A stretch of DNA of 64,000 bases from Certhia americana (taxonomy: Eukaryota > Chordata > Aves > Passeriformes > Certhiidae), in the NCBI GenBank assembly GCA_018697195.1, contig CM031858.1:79181133-79245132 (forward strand), given 5' to 3'. A model generated the notes under the pieces. That model did no database searches. It was not told the DNA's origin and saw nothing but the letters and a program-made list of their open reading frames with translations. This document shows, piece after piece, positions 27,601 through 42,600 of the stretch (the first letter of the stretch is position 1; every line of letters begins with the position of its first letter). The translations under genes were made by a program, and so were the position numbers.

Positions 27601-30600
27601 ACTTCCTCAAGGTGTTGCCAGGGCGCTTGGGGCCTGGGGAGCTTTGAGCACCGATCATGTGGGGCTGAAGTGACGTTACGGAAGCGGGAGGACTGGCATC
27701 ATTGCTGGAGACCGAGAGGGAGTCTGGAAGAAAGAAAAAGGGGAGCACTTGAAAGCTGAAGCACTGGCAAGCAAGAAACAAGGCAAATGGACATATGAAA
27801 TAATGGATATGGAATTGAATTTATGGACAAATCAATGAGGTTTATTTGAGGTAGCCAGGCCTTTAACGACACCACAACTACCAGTGCTCATGCTGCACGT
27901 TGCCATCCATGCATATGCACCATTGATGTGTTTAGAACAGTCAAGCTTCATTAAGTCATTCCTGCCTCAACTATAATTCCTACTTCCCACTGCTGATACT
28001 TATTTGATAGTGAATTATACTTTCCATATGTCATGCAACTTTATGGAAGGATATGCTTGTTTTATCTTTTAATATTTACTGCTCTGAGCAAAGACATGAA
28101 GGGTAACAATAATTGCCTCAATGGGATAAGCTAATAATTTTTTCAAACACCAAATTTAATTACAAATGCTCCAATTACTTTCATTATTTATGCATTTCCC
28201 CTGCCCTTGGGATATAGGAAAGAAGAAACCATAAGACAGTTACATATCTGTCTTTTGCTTAAATTTTCTCTGAGTTTTGGCTTTGTTTTGTTTGTATCTT
28301 AAAAAGGCACAAAGCAATGTTTAAAAGCCCAGTTGCTGAAATCTCAGGATCAGCAGTAGTTCTCAGCATGACACACTTGAAGTTCTGTAATGAAACAAAG
28401 GATACACTTTTCTCAAGCCATAGTTAAATGTGCATGGGGTCAAAATTACTTTCCCACCAAGTTTCCTGTCACTTGACCAGGACTGTATGCTTATGATGAA
28501 CACCCACTGGTTAGCTATTGTGAGACTAGATTTCTTTTTTTTCCCCATGCAGCACAATGCTGTTTCCCCCAGCAATTATCTTTTCCTAAAAATACAATTT
28601 TTGGGGGGGTGTGGGGTGTGGGATGGTGTGGTGAAATGGGGGCCTGGAAACATTCTTGTAACACAACTCATAAATATTGTCTACCACTAGTGTATTAGCA
28701 AGACTATCCTAGGTTGTTAAACACAGGGTTTTTTTTTCCCCCGTGTATGCACTTTCGCAGACAGATAGTTTACATAAAGATGACATAAATAATGTTTTGT
28801 TGAATGTTTCTGCTGCTGGGAGTTAAATGCAGTGCTTGTGCTTCTTCTTGAAGCTTGACACAGATGTTCAGGTCACCTCTTCTGGCAGCTTTTCCCCAAG
28901 AGGTGTATTGCCAGTCTAACCACAGACAGTTTGTATTTTGTGGAATAATTTGGTCACATTGATGTAGCAATACACTTCATCATAAACATCCAAATGCTTG
29001 GATCCAAACACACATATGTGAGGCTGTTCCATTTCCATGGAGCACTAAGTGTAAATGATGGTTTTCAATGGAGATGGGGAAAGAGACATAAAACGTGGAA
29101 ATAAAAAGTTAGGACTTTTTATTTTTCCTTCATGTTCAAGCTGTTTCACAAAGGGCACTCTTTCTCTGGAATCCAAACTGTGATCTACCATGCTGTTTAT
29201 GAAAATGTTTCTCTGTTTCAATAAATCCCATGGCATGTCACCGTTAAGATACATCAGTATGATGCCAAGAACATTTGTAGCTTATATTGTATGAACACAC
29301 ACATAATAATTGCTGTTAACCACCACCTTCATCATGCTTCCACAAAGCTGAAGATAAACAAACTTTATAAAGCATATTTTCAGTATAACAAACTAGCTGC
29401 TATCTCTTTAAACCAAGCCACACCTGCAGAATTATCTTCCAGCAACAGCTGTAGCTGATGTGCACATAGGTAAGGAGAGTTCACATGGTGCCATTAACCT
29501 GGCTTCAAGGCTTTAAGTAATGGGTATTAGCAAAAAAGCAGATGCAGAGCAACACTAGTGGTCTTTGTCTCTAAATCTTGGGAGAGCAGTGCTAAGAACT
29601 GCTACATTATTTTCTTGCTGAAGTGGAAAGCATAAGGAAGAAATTAATTATCTATAACAATGGTTTTCAACTTGCAATCTGAGTATCCCTCTAGGCACCG
29701 GGATTACTGCTTAGGGGTTCTCAGCACATATGCAAGAAAAGCAAGCCTAACAGCTCTCAGCCTCCACATCATGACAGATTTTTGATTTTATTAAAAAAAC
29801 ACAGATCTGCTTATTAGAAAATTCCAAACAAAACTTGCAACCATCTGCAAGCTCTCCACAGGAATCCAAACAATCTCCGATTAAAACTCTAAGAATTTAG
29901 TTTGACTGCTCTTTCACCAAACTTATCTTTGCCTTTACCATATTATGGATTTTAATTATTATCAGATGCCTTGTTTCAGAAATCACAGCAAACATCAGCT
30001 GACGGGTATTTCAATAAATAACCTTCTGCTACTCTGCTAGCAGACTATAGAAGATGAAAAAACAGTGGTGGTGTTCTTGTAAGTTTCCTAAAGCACAAAG
30101 TAAATGCCTTGTTTCCAAAACTCCCAAGCTTGAAGATAACTACTCAGCCAAATTTTTCTGTCATTTGTATATAGTTTTCCTCTCAATAACAGTTCATATA
30201 AGGTTCCTTCCACGCAAATAAACCCGAGAACATTCACTCGTTTACATAAGAAGAAAAAATTAAGCCTTCACAGAAGTTCACCACGTACTGTTTTGTATTT
30301 TTATATCTGTTGCATTTCTTTCCTTTGCAATTACTACTTTCAAACAAAAAAGCAGCATAGTGGTGCAGTAACTGATTGCATAGGTTGACTTTTACATAAA
30401 CATGACTATTCCTAAGTATGTAACATGCCTCCAGTTAATAAACCCCTTCTTTCTATAAAGTGTGTTCCACCTCCTCAGATTCTCACACATCCCTTTGACA
30501 AGCTACACTTAGCAACTACTGCATTTCTTGTAAAACCAAGAAGTACAGGACAGATGCCCTGAAACTGTGGAAGGCAAGTATTTTTGTCTTACTGTACTTC

Positions 30601-33600
30601 TGTTCTACCACTCCTAACTCTTAACCCAAGTCAGCCAAGAGTTTGTGGGCAGCAGGAGGGAAAAGAGCACAGAGAAATACATACACTCTGCTCAAGCAGA
30701 GAGGATCTAAGAGACAAAACAATGTAAGCCAGACATGTTCCACAGCACATCCTTCAGCCATATCCTCCCACACAACATTAGTTTTCATTTGGCGTGCAGC
30801 ATGTAACTGCTTCTTATCTTCCCTTCTGCGTGACTTAATATGAAATCCTTACTGAAGTATTATTGGGGCTTCAGGGAATCACAAAAGTGGACATCATCTA
30901 AGTAGTACACTGAAATGATAGCACTGTTCCACTTAGCTCTTTAAAGCTTGAAATCACTCAGAGAGAAGGAAAAATTGCAAAGGTTGGGGACCTTTGGAGT
31001 GCAGCTAGACCATTCCCACTGCAGAGTGTACAGGTTGCATCCAAGCATCCACAACCTTTCAGGGCAGACAGTTACAGCGCTCTGCCAGCCTCACAGTAAA
31101 GCAGCTTCCTCACACTAAGATGAACCTTTCTGTGTTTCAGTTTGTGACTGTTTCCCCCTGTCCTGTCACTGGACACAGAAAAGAACCTGGACCCATCTTC
31201 CTGCAACCCATCCTTAAGATTCTTGTATGTATTGATAACACCTCTTTTTAAAATAAATAAAAATACTTCATTGCTATAGAAGCATCAACCCAAAGATCAA
31301 ATTTTATTAAACAGGGCATAAAAAATAGAAATTTTAAATCATCAGTGTTAACCTGAAAAGAATACCAGCCCACTAGGCCTCTTCAGAGATCAGATCTGGC
31401 TTTTCCCCCCCTCCTTAAATTTGCAGAAAACATCTCTAAAACCTCAGAGCTGAGTTAAGATGCACTAGAAATATTCCATATCACTGTTTTCCCAGTGAGA
31501 CCCTTTACCATGTATTTTCCCATCCCTTCCTAGCCAACAGGCATCCAGATTTTCCACTTACTTACTCCCATCTGTTTCCTCAGGACCCCGGTAACCATAG
31601 TAAAGCACAGTCATGCACAAAACCTGGGTGCCCGTGTTCATGTGTTTCAGTAGAGGCATTGCCAGATTGAAGCATTAGGGAATATCAATATCCAATACAA
31701 GCATTTTCAAGAGCACAGAAAGACCTTTCACCTTCACCGTGAGAAGAGCCCCGCAGGAGTGTCTCATTTCTCCCTGCCCCATCACTATATTCAACTTCTA
31801 TCTATATAATTAAGGATCCAGACTTGGTTTGATAGATTACCATGCTTGGGATTGTTTATACTTAATCAGCTTTGTTTCCTTTATGGCTACATAGAAAATA
31901 GTTTTTCTAGCATTGCTCAAGAATATTTTTTCACTAAGACATGCTAAGAGGAAAAAAGGAGTATTCAAAATTGAACTGAGAACAACATGGAATTTTAAAA
32001 CCAAAACAGATGGAATAAATTTGGGGTATGCTAACCCCAAATGTGTTTCAAGTACAGTAAACTTTCTAGTGAGATTCAGACTCCCTTTTAGAAAAAGATA
32101 AATGAAACAGATGGACATCTTGGAGAGAAGAAAAACCCAACACACATATAGCGGTCACACACAGCAACACCAATCCAACAAGAAACCATCTAATTTAATA
32201 AAACCACTACTTGTTCAAGTAGACAAAGTTTTGCCATTCAATAAAGTACTTTGAAAAAAGTAACGGATGGGCATTGTTTTATAATTCATAGCCACAATAA
32301 GAAAAGAAGGCATTTAACTGCCATTTCCCTGAAAGTAAAAACCACATATGTTGCTCTGGTAGTGAGGTCAGAGAGTTCACTCAGAGTCCATAAATATATT
32401 TTTCAAGCTAAAGGGCAGGCAGCATGGGTTCTGACCCCTTCAAACTAGAAGATAAAGTTACCTCCAACAAACAGGCAAATTTTTAAAATGAGAAGGGAAA
32501 TGGGAATTCTCATTCTAGTCCCAGCTTTCTTAACACTAGAAACATGCACATCTGTGATTAATAAACTGCTTTTTTCCCTAAAAAATAAATCAGCCATGTT
32601 AAGCTAGTTGATGACTTGAAAGGCTCTGCTTCATATTAACTATTTCCATATTGCTGTTTTTTGTGTTTTACTGCAAGGGGCTACAGAACGCTTGACTCCT
32701 TTACCTAGGGAATCAAAGTAAATCTGCTTGATGCTCTGCACCTCTAAACACAAAATGCTCAAAAATCAAATATAAAAACATTTCTCAGTCTGTGGACTGT
32801 GAAACAGTGATGGGGCAAAGACTGAAAAATAGAGCAAAGCAAACACAGTAACCCTGACTGGCATGTCATCCTGCCATTGCAGTTCTGCCATCCACCATGA
32901 ACTTTAGGCAACAAAAACTCAACCAACCAACCAACAAAAGCCCAGAAAATACATCAGAAGACATCAACCAGCTGATAAGATCTGCTGCAGGTACATTAAG
33001 AGTGTTTGGGGAAAAGGGCTGTTTGTTGGTACAAAACACAGAGAGCACAAAACTACAGTGATGCACTTTAAGGTTTAATATGCAAGGTGGAGTTCACAAG
33101 CACCTAATGACAAAAGTTTGTAAAAGCCTGCCTGCATACACAGTGATCACTTGTTATCAGATGAGACGAGGAAGGTGTGAAAATAAAGAGTGCAAGGACT
33201 ATTTCAGTCATGGACATATGTGCAGTTTCTGCCTGGGGACTATTTCTGAGGTAAGAGGTTACCAATCTACCATGTGTAAGACCATTCGGATAATTTTATA
33301 TGTGGAATTTTATTTCTCTCCTGCTAGGTATCCTCTTAAAAATATCCTTGCTGCCTATTTTTTGCAAACCAGTAATGGAATGTACATCAAAAGGCATTAG
33401 GTGTGTTTCAACTTTTAAAAAGCCCTCATAACAGCAGTTACCATTTAAAGACAATGCAGCTTAAGCATTATGAGCCTTGCAAATGGGGCATTTCCACCAC
33501 GCCCTTTGGAAAGCGTGAATTTCACTTGTGAGATACAGCAATATAACTTGCACAAAACAAGTTTCTTTAAAAAAAAAAAAAAAAAAAAAAAAGACAGATT

Positions 33601-36600
33601 CAGAAAGCTAGAACTCAATACATAAAATAAAATCCCTCAATCATATTTGTGTCTGGAGAGGAACAAACAGAGCTTTCATCTTTGGTCAGCAAACCTTTCT
33701 TGTCATTTATTTCAGGTTATGCAGTATGCCAAAATACCAGTTAGTAATCTTTTCAGTATGTGAATAGACAAGGAGTTCAACTCCTTAGCACATCTTCCCT
33801 GATTAATAAATTATCTATATTAATTTTGACTGAAAGAGGCACTAGTTCAGAGCACTTAGATTTACATGCATGCAATAATTAAGTCTTCCATGGCATCAAA
33901 AGCTGATTATCTTAACCTCAGATAGACTGGAATTCTAAGCTTGAGGCTAGATAGTCTTCAGCTTCTCTTCATGAGATACTAAACTGCCCAACAAGCAATT
34001 AAAAAAACCCAAAACCAACCCTGCCCCTAAGACTGTCATCCTAATGACTTCCAAAGGTCTTCCTAATATTGACAAAAGTCATTCAACAGACTTATTTGCA
34101 ACTACACTAGAGAAAGGAATGAAGAAAACCTCTGAGTAACAGCAAAAAGAATACACTGTTCATTTGAGTTAAAAAAAATAGTGGCATATGCCTGAAAGTT
34201 TTAACACACTTATATTATTGCTGTTATCATTATATTTTTCTTAATATTTTCTCCTGCCTTCCAACCCCATAAATTTAAAACCAAGTTTTTGTAAATCAAG
34301 GTTTTATATTTAAGCTTTTAACTAATTTCACATGCATTACAGAGTGTATACAGAGAGAGCTGCAAATACAACTATCTGATGTTTAGCTATCTGTGAGCTA
34401 AACATCATCAAAATTCAGACGAGAAAACACCCCTCCTCTTAGAACTGCTGGACAACTTTGCATCCACAACTTGTGTTGTTGGTTTTGGGGGTTTTTAAGC
34501 AGGAAGAAGGTATGATAGTGTGCCAGAAAAATAAACAGGTTAACAAAAGTAGTTCTGTTTGTGCTCTCTGGAATTCAGACTACATGGAAATAAAACCTCA
34601 TATCTAAGTCTTGTATTCTTCTACAAGCACAAGGCAGCACAACAGAAAGGGAGAGTGGACTTCGTGGGGCATTTAATTCTTTGCAGTAAGTTGTTGTTCT
34701 CTCCAATTTCTGGAGAGAAATACATTTTGTCACAAATAGGAAGTATTAAGACTTATACTGCTGAAGTTTAGTTTCACAACTTGCAAAACCCACAAGATTT
34801 TAATAGATTACATCTCAGCTTCCCTCTATGCAGCTTATTTTAATAGGCAGTATCTGGACTTCAGCTCTATTCTTTTGGCCACCTGTTCAGCTTTAAAGAG
34901 AGCTACATCCAAATGCCTGGCAGGACACACCAAGGACAGATTTATGTAATTTAGCACTGTTTCTCAGTCAAGTTCTCACTCTATGTCAGTGTACTAGGCC
35001 ATCCTCTTAACAGACCAAAGCAAGCAGCCTGAATATTTTAATATGTCTCCTAATGGAAGGGAGGGTGCACTTTCCCTAACCAGTAACTGCACAGGCACTT
35101 GCATGCTTTTATGTAAGAGCTAATGAACAGAAATATGTTCTAATTTTTAGGCAAAGGTTTCTTGTTTTTGTGCACAACATCCAGCAAGTTCACTCAGGCC
35201 AACTGGGGCCATCATCCAGTTACTTATCTCTTACACTTCACCTGTGCCCCCCCTTATAGGACATAATTTCACGTCAGTATGAAGGAGCACAGATTTGCTC
35301 TGCAGACCTGCAACAGGCAAGATTTTCAGTGACAGATTTAAGCCACATACTAGCAACTCCCTCATAGGGGCTGACACCGTGCGAAGTAAGAAAATTAAGG
35401 CCACACTCTTCTTTCATTAAATAGTTGAGAAAGTTTTTCAGAGTAAATATTGAAAGAAAATGAGATAAATACTGCTTTTCTATTTTTTCTACTGTTTTCT
35501 TTGTTTTTTCTTCAAGCAAGTTTTCCCACAATACCAATATATTTTCCCTATTCTGCTATAAATACAGTAGCTTGTAAGATCAAATTTAACGAAGTTTCAA
35601 AAAGACTCTACTACATTACCCTTTTTCAAAGCATAGGCATTTTTGAGCTTTATTACAGAGACACAAATATTTTAAACTGTCTGTATATGCTATTTGAGCT
35701 AGATGCTTGGTATCAGGTATATATCCAACTATTACTGCATGACCACAGCAGAAGATCCGAGGAGTGCAAGACCCAACCACTCCTCCCTCCAGGAGAATGG
35801 ATGCAGCAGGAATGTCTGTTCCAGGCCCTGGTCTGCTGTCTCCTTAGTACCCTGAGCTGAGAGGAGCTGTGTACAGCTGCTCTTGCCTGCTCCCCAGCAC
35901 TGCTGCTGGGGAGCTGAAGTTCTCAGCACAGGAGGCTGTGGAGGGCACAAGACAGCTACTGCAGCAGTGGGAGCTGGCAGCACTCGCTCCCCTCCAACAG
36001 CTCCATGGCACAGCACTTCCTGCCTTAGACAAAACCCAGCAGCCCCCCAGTGTGGAGGAATGAGGCAAAGAATGGAAAAGAAGGAAGCAGAAACTTTGGT
36101 CCTGGGCCTTGTAGGCAGCACTGGTGCTTAAGACACTAGATAAGAGTTTAGCTAACTGCTGACAATGCACTGGGCTCGTGCTTGCCACGTGCAACCCACC
36201 TCCCAAGAGCCATGCCAAGGGATTCCAGCAGCAAAAATGTAGCTCTGCTCAGGGCAGAGAGCTGTATGTCACACGCTACGAATGGGAACCACTCCTGACA
36301 AGATTCATGATGAGCAATTCGAGATTTTAATTGGGGCAACTGCACAATTAATCCTGCTCATCTGTTACTGAGCTGTAGGGGTTTTATCATCTGCTACTCT
36401 AATTTTTGCTGTAAATTTTCATTCAGAAATGGATTAAAAAACCCCCCCCCAGTCCTAGAAATACAGCTCTGAACAGCACAGCAGCTCATTTGATCTACTT
36501 TGTGCATCAGTCCAGAAGAAGAAGACTATGAACAGACATGAAACAAAAATGTCCATATCAATACAGATAGCAGAACAGCCAACCAAAAGGGAGTGGAAAA

Positions 36601-39600
36601 GGATGCATACAGCAAGCCCTCAGCTCTGCTGAAAACAGAGAAAGCTGTGGAGGAAGGGAGGGAGAGAAGCAAGTCTGCAGAAATTGCAATAGGAAGAATC
36701 ACGATCTAAGATGTTATTTAAAGCAACACATGCCATGCTTCCCGGTGCAAAAGCTCAGCAATGCAGGGCATCCTAATGGAAGGAATTCATCCTACGCGGG
36801 TTTAAAAACAGCCCCCATTACATCAAGAAAAAGGTTGTATACTGCTTAAGATATTGCAAATGCAAGTTTTGGGAAGTCTGATCTCCAAAGGAAATAGTGA
36901 TATGGAATTCTGCTCTACTATTGAAATTAGAATGTACACTCAGGGAAGAAATCAGCTTCCACCACTTGATGTAGTCAATATAAGCAAGTCACACAATTAC
37001 AAAGGCAAAAACTAATTCCACACAAAATCTGCATAAATGCTAAGCTGAAAGTATTTTTATTCCTTTTGTTCAGTTTGAAAAAGTTGGAGGAAGTATAACC
37101 TCTGCCATGTATTTATAAATGTGTGACCTCTAGAAAATGAAAGTAGATGCATTTTATCCTCTCTCAAAATTTCTTAAAAAATTCCAACGTATGAGAAAAC
37201 CTCCAAAACTTCTATAGTAAAACTGACAGAATATATCATGAGTCAATAAACACTTTAAAAAGCAAAAGGTAGATACTATTAACAATTGCTAAGCATACCT
37301 TCAAGTGTACTAGTAAAGTTCGCAAAGAGACGGTACACAGTGTTAGTATTAAGTTACAAAAACAAATGAACCTAAAGAAATAATATCTTTATGAAATTTC
37401 ATTTGTTTTAAAGCCTTAAGTTATTAGACTACTTGTACTAGAAAATTATTTGTTTCCTGTTCACCTACTGCAGCTACACATTAACCTAAATACATATAGT
37501 AATCCAACAGCAATTTTAACAGTCTTTTTTTCTTTTCCCCCCATCCTTTTGATTCAAAGCAGAAGAGCTCATTAGAACAACTAGCAATTGTTTGGAGCCA
37601 CAGCTTCAGCAACAGCTGTACAAACACATCAATCTCAAGTTAGGAACTCTGCCATAAGCTCAATAATAATAATATACTCATACTGTTTAGCTTTGGGGCT
37701 ATTACAGTAACTTTGGCCATTTTTTTTTCCCAAATGTTACACTGTTGTAGCCCTCAAAAAATACACCGAGAAAGTAATTTAGGGAATTAGGAGCAAAGAT
37801 GGAATTGCTAAAATAGTGATAAAAACGGCTCCTCTAAAATTCCTATAGGTAAAAACCAATGTTTTCTCCTTATCCAATTAATTATATTAGTGATAGAGAT
37901 TCATTATACACAATGATGTTTCCTCCTTACACAATTAATTGATATTAGTGATAGAAATTCATTGTACAAACATTACTTCACATTGCAGAATGTTGAACTT
38001 TTCGGTGCACACACTGTCTGGAGCCCTTGTGGCCATGCCACTGCTTTCAGCCTCCCTGCTGTGTAACAAGCTGACTGTAGGTGATGACAGACAACTTCCT
38101 CCCAGTGCAATCCCACCTAAATACCTACATTACCAAGAGCAGACTTAGATTACAGTGATTAGAAACTGAACTGGTTTTATATTTTTTGTCTTCAGATGGG
38201 AATGTAACCTGAGCAATACAATGAGAGCACACGTGATTTTAATAAAGTCAGTCACACTGGAAATACAAGGGATTTTTTAAACAGACTCACTGTCAAGGTT
38301 CACTAGCAGAGAGCTATTGAAAGTCATAACGCCTATCTGCTGCAGAGATGCCTTTTCAGGATGAAGTATTTTAAGGGATTAGGAAAGAGGAAGATCCTGC
38401 CCCACAAATTCATTAATTTTGAATAAAGACTGAGTTAAAAGGGGAAAGATAACTCCTTGGTATAGAGTATTTTAAAACAAGTATTTTAAGAGTATAACTT
38501 AATAGAAGATGTGACATTTTATCTCAGTGTGCAATTCAAATACACTGAATACTGAAAACAGAATCATTGCCATATTCATTAACTTGATTACAGTCTCTTC
38601 AGGAATAACATATATACTGCTGAATTTTCCTTGGCATGATCAAGCCCATACCATGCACATACAAAAAGCTGCATTTTGTCATGCAACTTCTCCATTGCTT
38701 TTGTTTCCTTGAATTTTCCTAGTAAAGCCTCAAAAGGAAGGTGATGCTGTGAACTGCCTTGTTCAACAAGTCATCTAAATTCCAATTCCTCACATCATTC
38801 CCCAGGTCCCATCCATCTAATATTACCTAAGTGGCCAGTGGAAAATGATGTGATGTTCAAAAGTGGTTTGGATGAAGGAAGCAAAAGAAAAAAAAAAAAA
38901 AAAAAAAAAAGTTTGAAAAAATTTGAACTTCTTTTGGAAGGCAATTAAAAGGCAATAAACCAGAATTCTTGTTACTTGTTTTAATTAGACTCAAAGCAGA
39001 GGAAGGGAAGGAAATCTGTAATAATTTTTACAAAACACTAACTACTGCTTTTTAAGTTATAGCCTCAACTGTAAGCCTAAATTTAGGGGCAAATAGGTTA
39101 TTTGGTGGAAACTAAGATATTAAATTAGCTTCTATTAATTTTTCTATTGAAAAAAAAACATTTCTTCTTTTCATCAAGTCCCCAGCATTTCCTACAGTGC
39201 CTCTAGAGAGCTGATCTCTCTGAAAGTCTATGAGGGCAAAGTACAACACATAATATATAAGCTGGGTGGTGTCTTTTTTTAACCATTCACTTAAGAAGAT
39301 TGACTGGAGGCATCCCATCCCATGTTCAAATGCAAGGAAGCAAAAAAATAGGTTAAGTGGTTTAGCAAGCATGCTTAACTATTCTCTGTGAGGAAAACCA
39401 AGCTTCACAGGGGAGGATTGTTAATGTTACTGATGTTGACTTTTCAAAGCAGGATAAAATATATCACCTAAATTCTGTTCCTCTCATAACCTCCCCTGTC
39501 AGCACAAGCCTAGATGAGGAAATTCAATGGATTGTTACAGCTGCTTGTAGCTCTGCTCAAAAGCAGATTATGAACATATTGTTCATTACTAGCCTTGCAA

Positions 39601-42600
39601 TGAGCACCTAGAGGAAACTTTCATTATGTAAGGCGATAGCCCATTCTTATGCTGCTGCTTCATGAAGTAAATTGTTTGAAAGACAGCTGTAACACAGCAA
39701 GAGGGAAATTAAGTTGAAATATAACTTGGAACATTTCTGCTTTGCTCAGTTTAAGCCCATCAATACAGACTTCTGACCATGATACAAAACCATATGCATC
39801 AGATGCTTAGATGCAGGTATTCTGAGACAGCTGTCAAGGAGGTAAAGATACAAATACATTTCTGTATGAAATCAAACTCCACCCTTCTTTCCAAAGTTTT
39901 ATTAACATTCTTTCTGGTCTCTCTCTTTTTTGGAAATTTGAAATCTCTTGGTATAGACTGCTCGTTGTTCCATCATACTTTTGAAGAAAAGTCTAGAAAT
40001 TCTTCACTAAGTATTTTGAGTATGCTTCAGTAGCAACACACAGGAATACAGACGCCTTAGCAAAATCAAAAAATGCTTATATATAAACACTTTCTTCTTA
40101 ATACAAAAATAGAATTATAAGTCCTTATTACATGAAGATTGTATTATAAACCTAACTACAGTTCCTTCAGGAAAGCATACAGAAGTTTTCCTTTTATGTC
40201 TTTAAAAAAAAGTTAGAACTGAGTAGCTGGTTTGAGAAGGAGCTGGGGCTAAAAGAACCATTTTGAATTACTTTGTTTTCATGCAGTACTTATACAAAGT
40301 CTGAGTGGAAAGTGCTGCAGTGGAGGGAGCAGACTTGTAAGGATTAGAGGCAGAAGGCTGCCTGGGGTTAACTCCATACACACATCTGCTCAGTGTTGGT
40401 TTATTTCACAGGGCAGGTAACCTACCTGAGAGCTACAAAAATGGCCTTTTTTGAAAAGTCCGGTCCAGCTGAAAAGTCCAGTCCAATATATCCAACTTAA
40501 AGGAGAAAAATGTCAGTAGTAGTTCAGACAAAAATGTGGATAGCTGTGGATCTTATCTACTCACTCCAACTAAAAGTGAATAAAAGAGCTAAAAACCCGA
40601 GTCTCAAATTTTTAGATTCACAAGCAGGGATGGCAATTATGAAAGGACATCAGTATTTTTCTTGCATAAATTCCTATACCTCGTAACATTTTGCTGTTGT
40701 CGTTATTGTTTTTGTTGTTTGTGTTTTTTTAAGAGGGATCCTGGGGGGTGGGAGGAGGGAATGGTGTAGCATTTTCTACAGGATCTACTCCCAGGTCTGC
40801 CTGTCTGTGTGACTGCTGGTGTTGATGCACAAGAAGCAGCTGGATCATATGTGCAAGCACAGGGTAAATAAACTAGCAGCACCTGACATGTAGCTCATTT
40901 TTTACTAACCCATGAAACAGCACCTCCAGCTAACTCTCTGGCAAGTCCTGCAGCCTAATGATTCGGAAAAGCCAAGAACAAGTGAGTAAGGACACAGAGG
41001 TCAGGAAAGCAGCACCTTTGCATGTGTAACTTTATAGCTGCTACATGAGCTCAGTGTAAGGAGGATTTTTGTTGCACGCTCTTCATGGAGATAGAAAGGC
41101 ACACACAGCACATACTTAACAGTTTCCATCTGTATTCCAAAAGAATAGACTTTCAAAGTGTGTATGTGAATCTATGCCAAGAATTACACCAACCCCAGAG
41201 TAATAACTGGACTCTCCCACTGCATCCTCTGAGTTCAGTCCTCAGAGATTCTTATCCTCTCTTGGACACCATTTGCTAACAATTACTTTACAGTAAAAGC
41301 ATCCTGTTATATGGATGAATTATTTCTGAGGCATGATATATCATAAAATGTTATGAAAGAGGAAAAAAGAAAGATAGTTTGACTCACATTCTTCTAAGCA
41401 ATCTACTGTACATATAATAAATTTATTCCTTCAAAGCTAATTCTCTATTCTTTCTCTACTCCTACAACCACCTTTCCTTCTTTGAAACCCAGCTTCCAGA
41501 TGGTTAATAACTTCAGGATAAATTTGGGGGTTGTACATTTATTCTCTGGATTTTATCCATGAGATTTGCCTCTCAAATTTCCCAAGTGAAATATAGACTC
41601 ACATGATCCACTTAGGGACTAAAACACATACATGCTATTGTTTCTTCCAGCTCATAAGGTAACTGAAAAAATATGTTATTTTCAATATTCAGTTCCAGAT
41701 TGAAACATTCTCTCCAGCCAGATAACCATAAACAACTTTAGTATTTATCTTGCCTCTCTTGTCTCATATGCAAAGCATTTTCAAATTACAGAAATGGGTG
41801 GAATTACCATGAGAATTGGTTTCTCCTACCAACACCACTGCTTTCTCCAACTGATGTCAGATAAAGGCAAAATACAATACTTATGTATTAGGTTTAGTAG
41901 TTTCTTGCCAATTCATTACTCAAAGCCCTATTTTCTTTCTCCCTATATCTGAACGAGTTTTTCTTCCTTCAGGCTTGATGCGTAAGTTGGGCAAAAACTC
42001 AGATAATTTAATTAAGCAGGAGTACATAATTATTAATTGTACATCTATTCTAACATTTTAATGAAAAATGTACCGAAGTTTTTAATTCCTTAAATAATCT
42101 TTAAGCAATGTCAAAGTCTTCTACAAATAAAATCATGCACTAGAGTACATTGTGAATATTAAGCCTAAATCCCACATTACCAGTTTTAAGTGGCCAGTTA
42201 TACTACAGATACAATTTTTACTTGTTCCAGTTCAAGAGATAGTATAGCTAACCATAGTTATGGTGGGGTATGAAAGTAAGTTTTGTTCTCCTATTATGAC
42301 AGGCTACTGAGCCTCCTTACAGCATGGTCTGTGTGCATGGACATCTGTTTTTAAGACACAGAAAGGGAACAATGAAGAATGTTAGTGAAACCATTTATGT
42401 TTGCCAAGCAAGACTTCACATGTGTCTACGATCTGAATTTATGGTCTTAATGGAAAGCATCTCACTGATAGGAACTGACTACACCCATTTCAGAAAACAT
42501 GTTTTGTAAAAATTATTTGGAAGTAAACTAACCACTGCAGCACATAAGACTTTAAAAGTGAAGCAAAGGAGCTACAGCAAGGACAGGAGAATGCAAAGCA

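Noticed and set aside
29650..29740. Possible ancient hAT-type element ends (gttttcaac ... ggggttctcag)
   Set aside because: The resemblance to MER5-like termini is only a few bases long and not supported by the inside sequence.
35732..36218. Overlapping minus-strand frames of 124-129 codons
   Set aside because: Open frames occur on both strands over the same bases and the peptides are low-complexity Ala/Ser/Cys with no known domain; most likely GC-driven.
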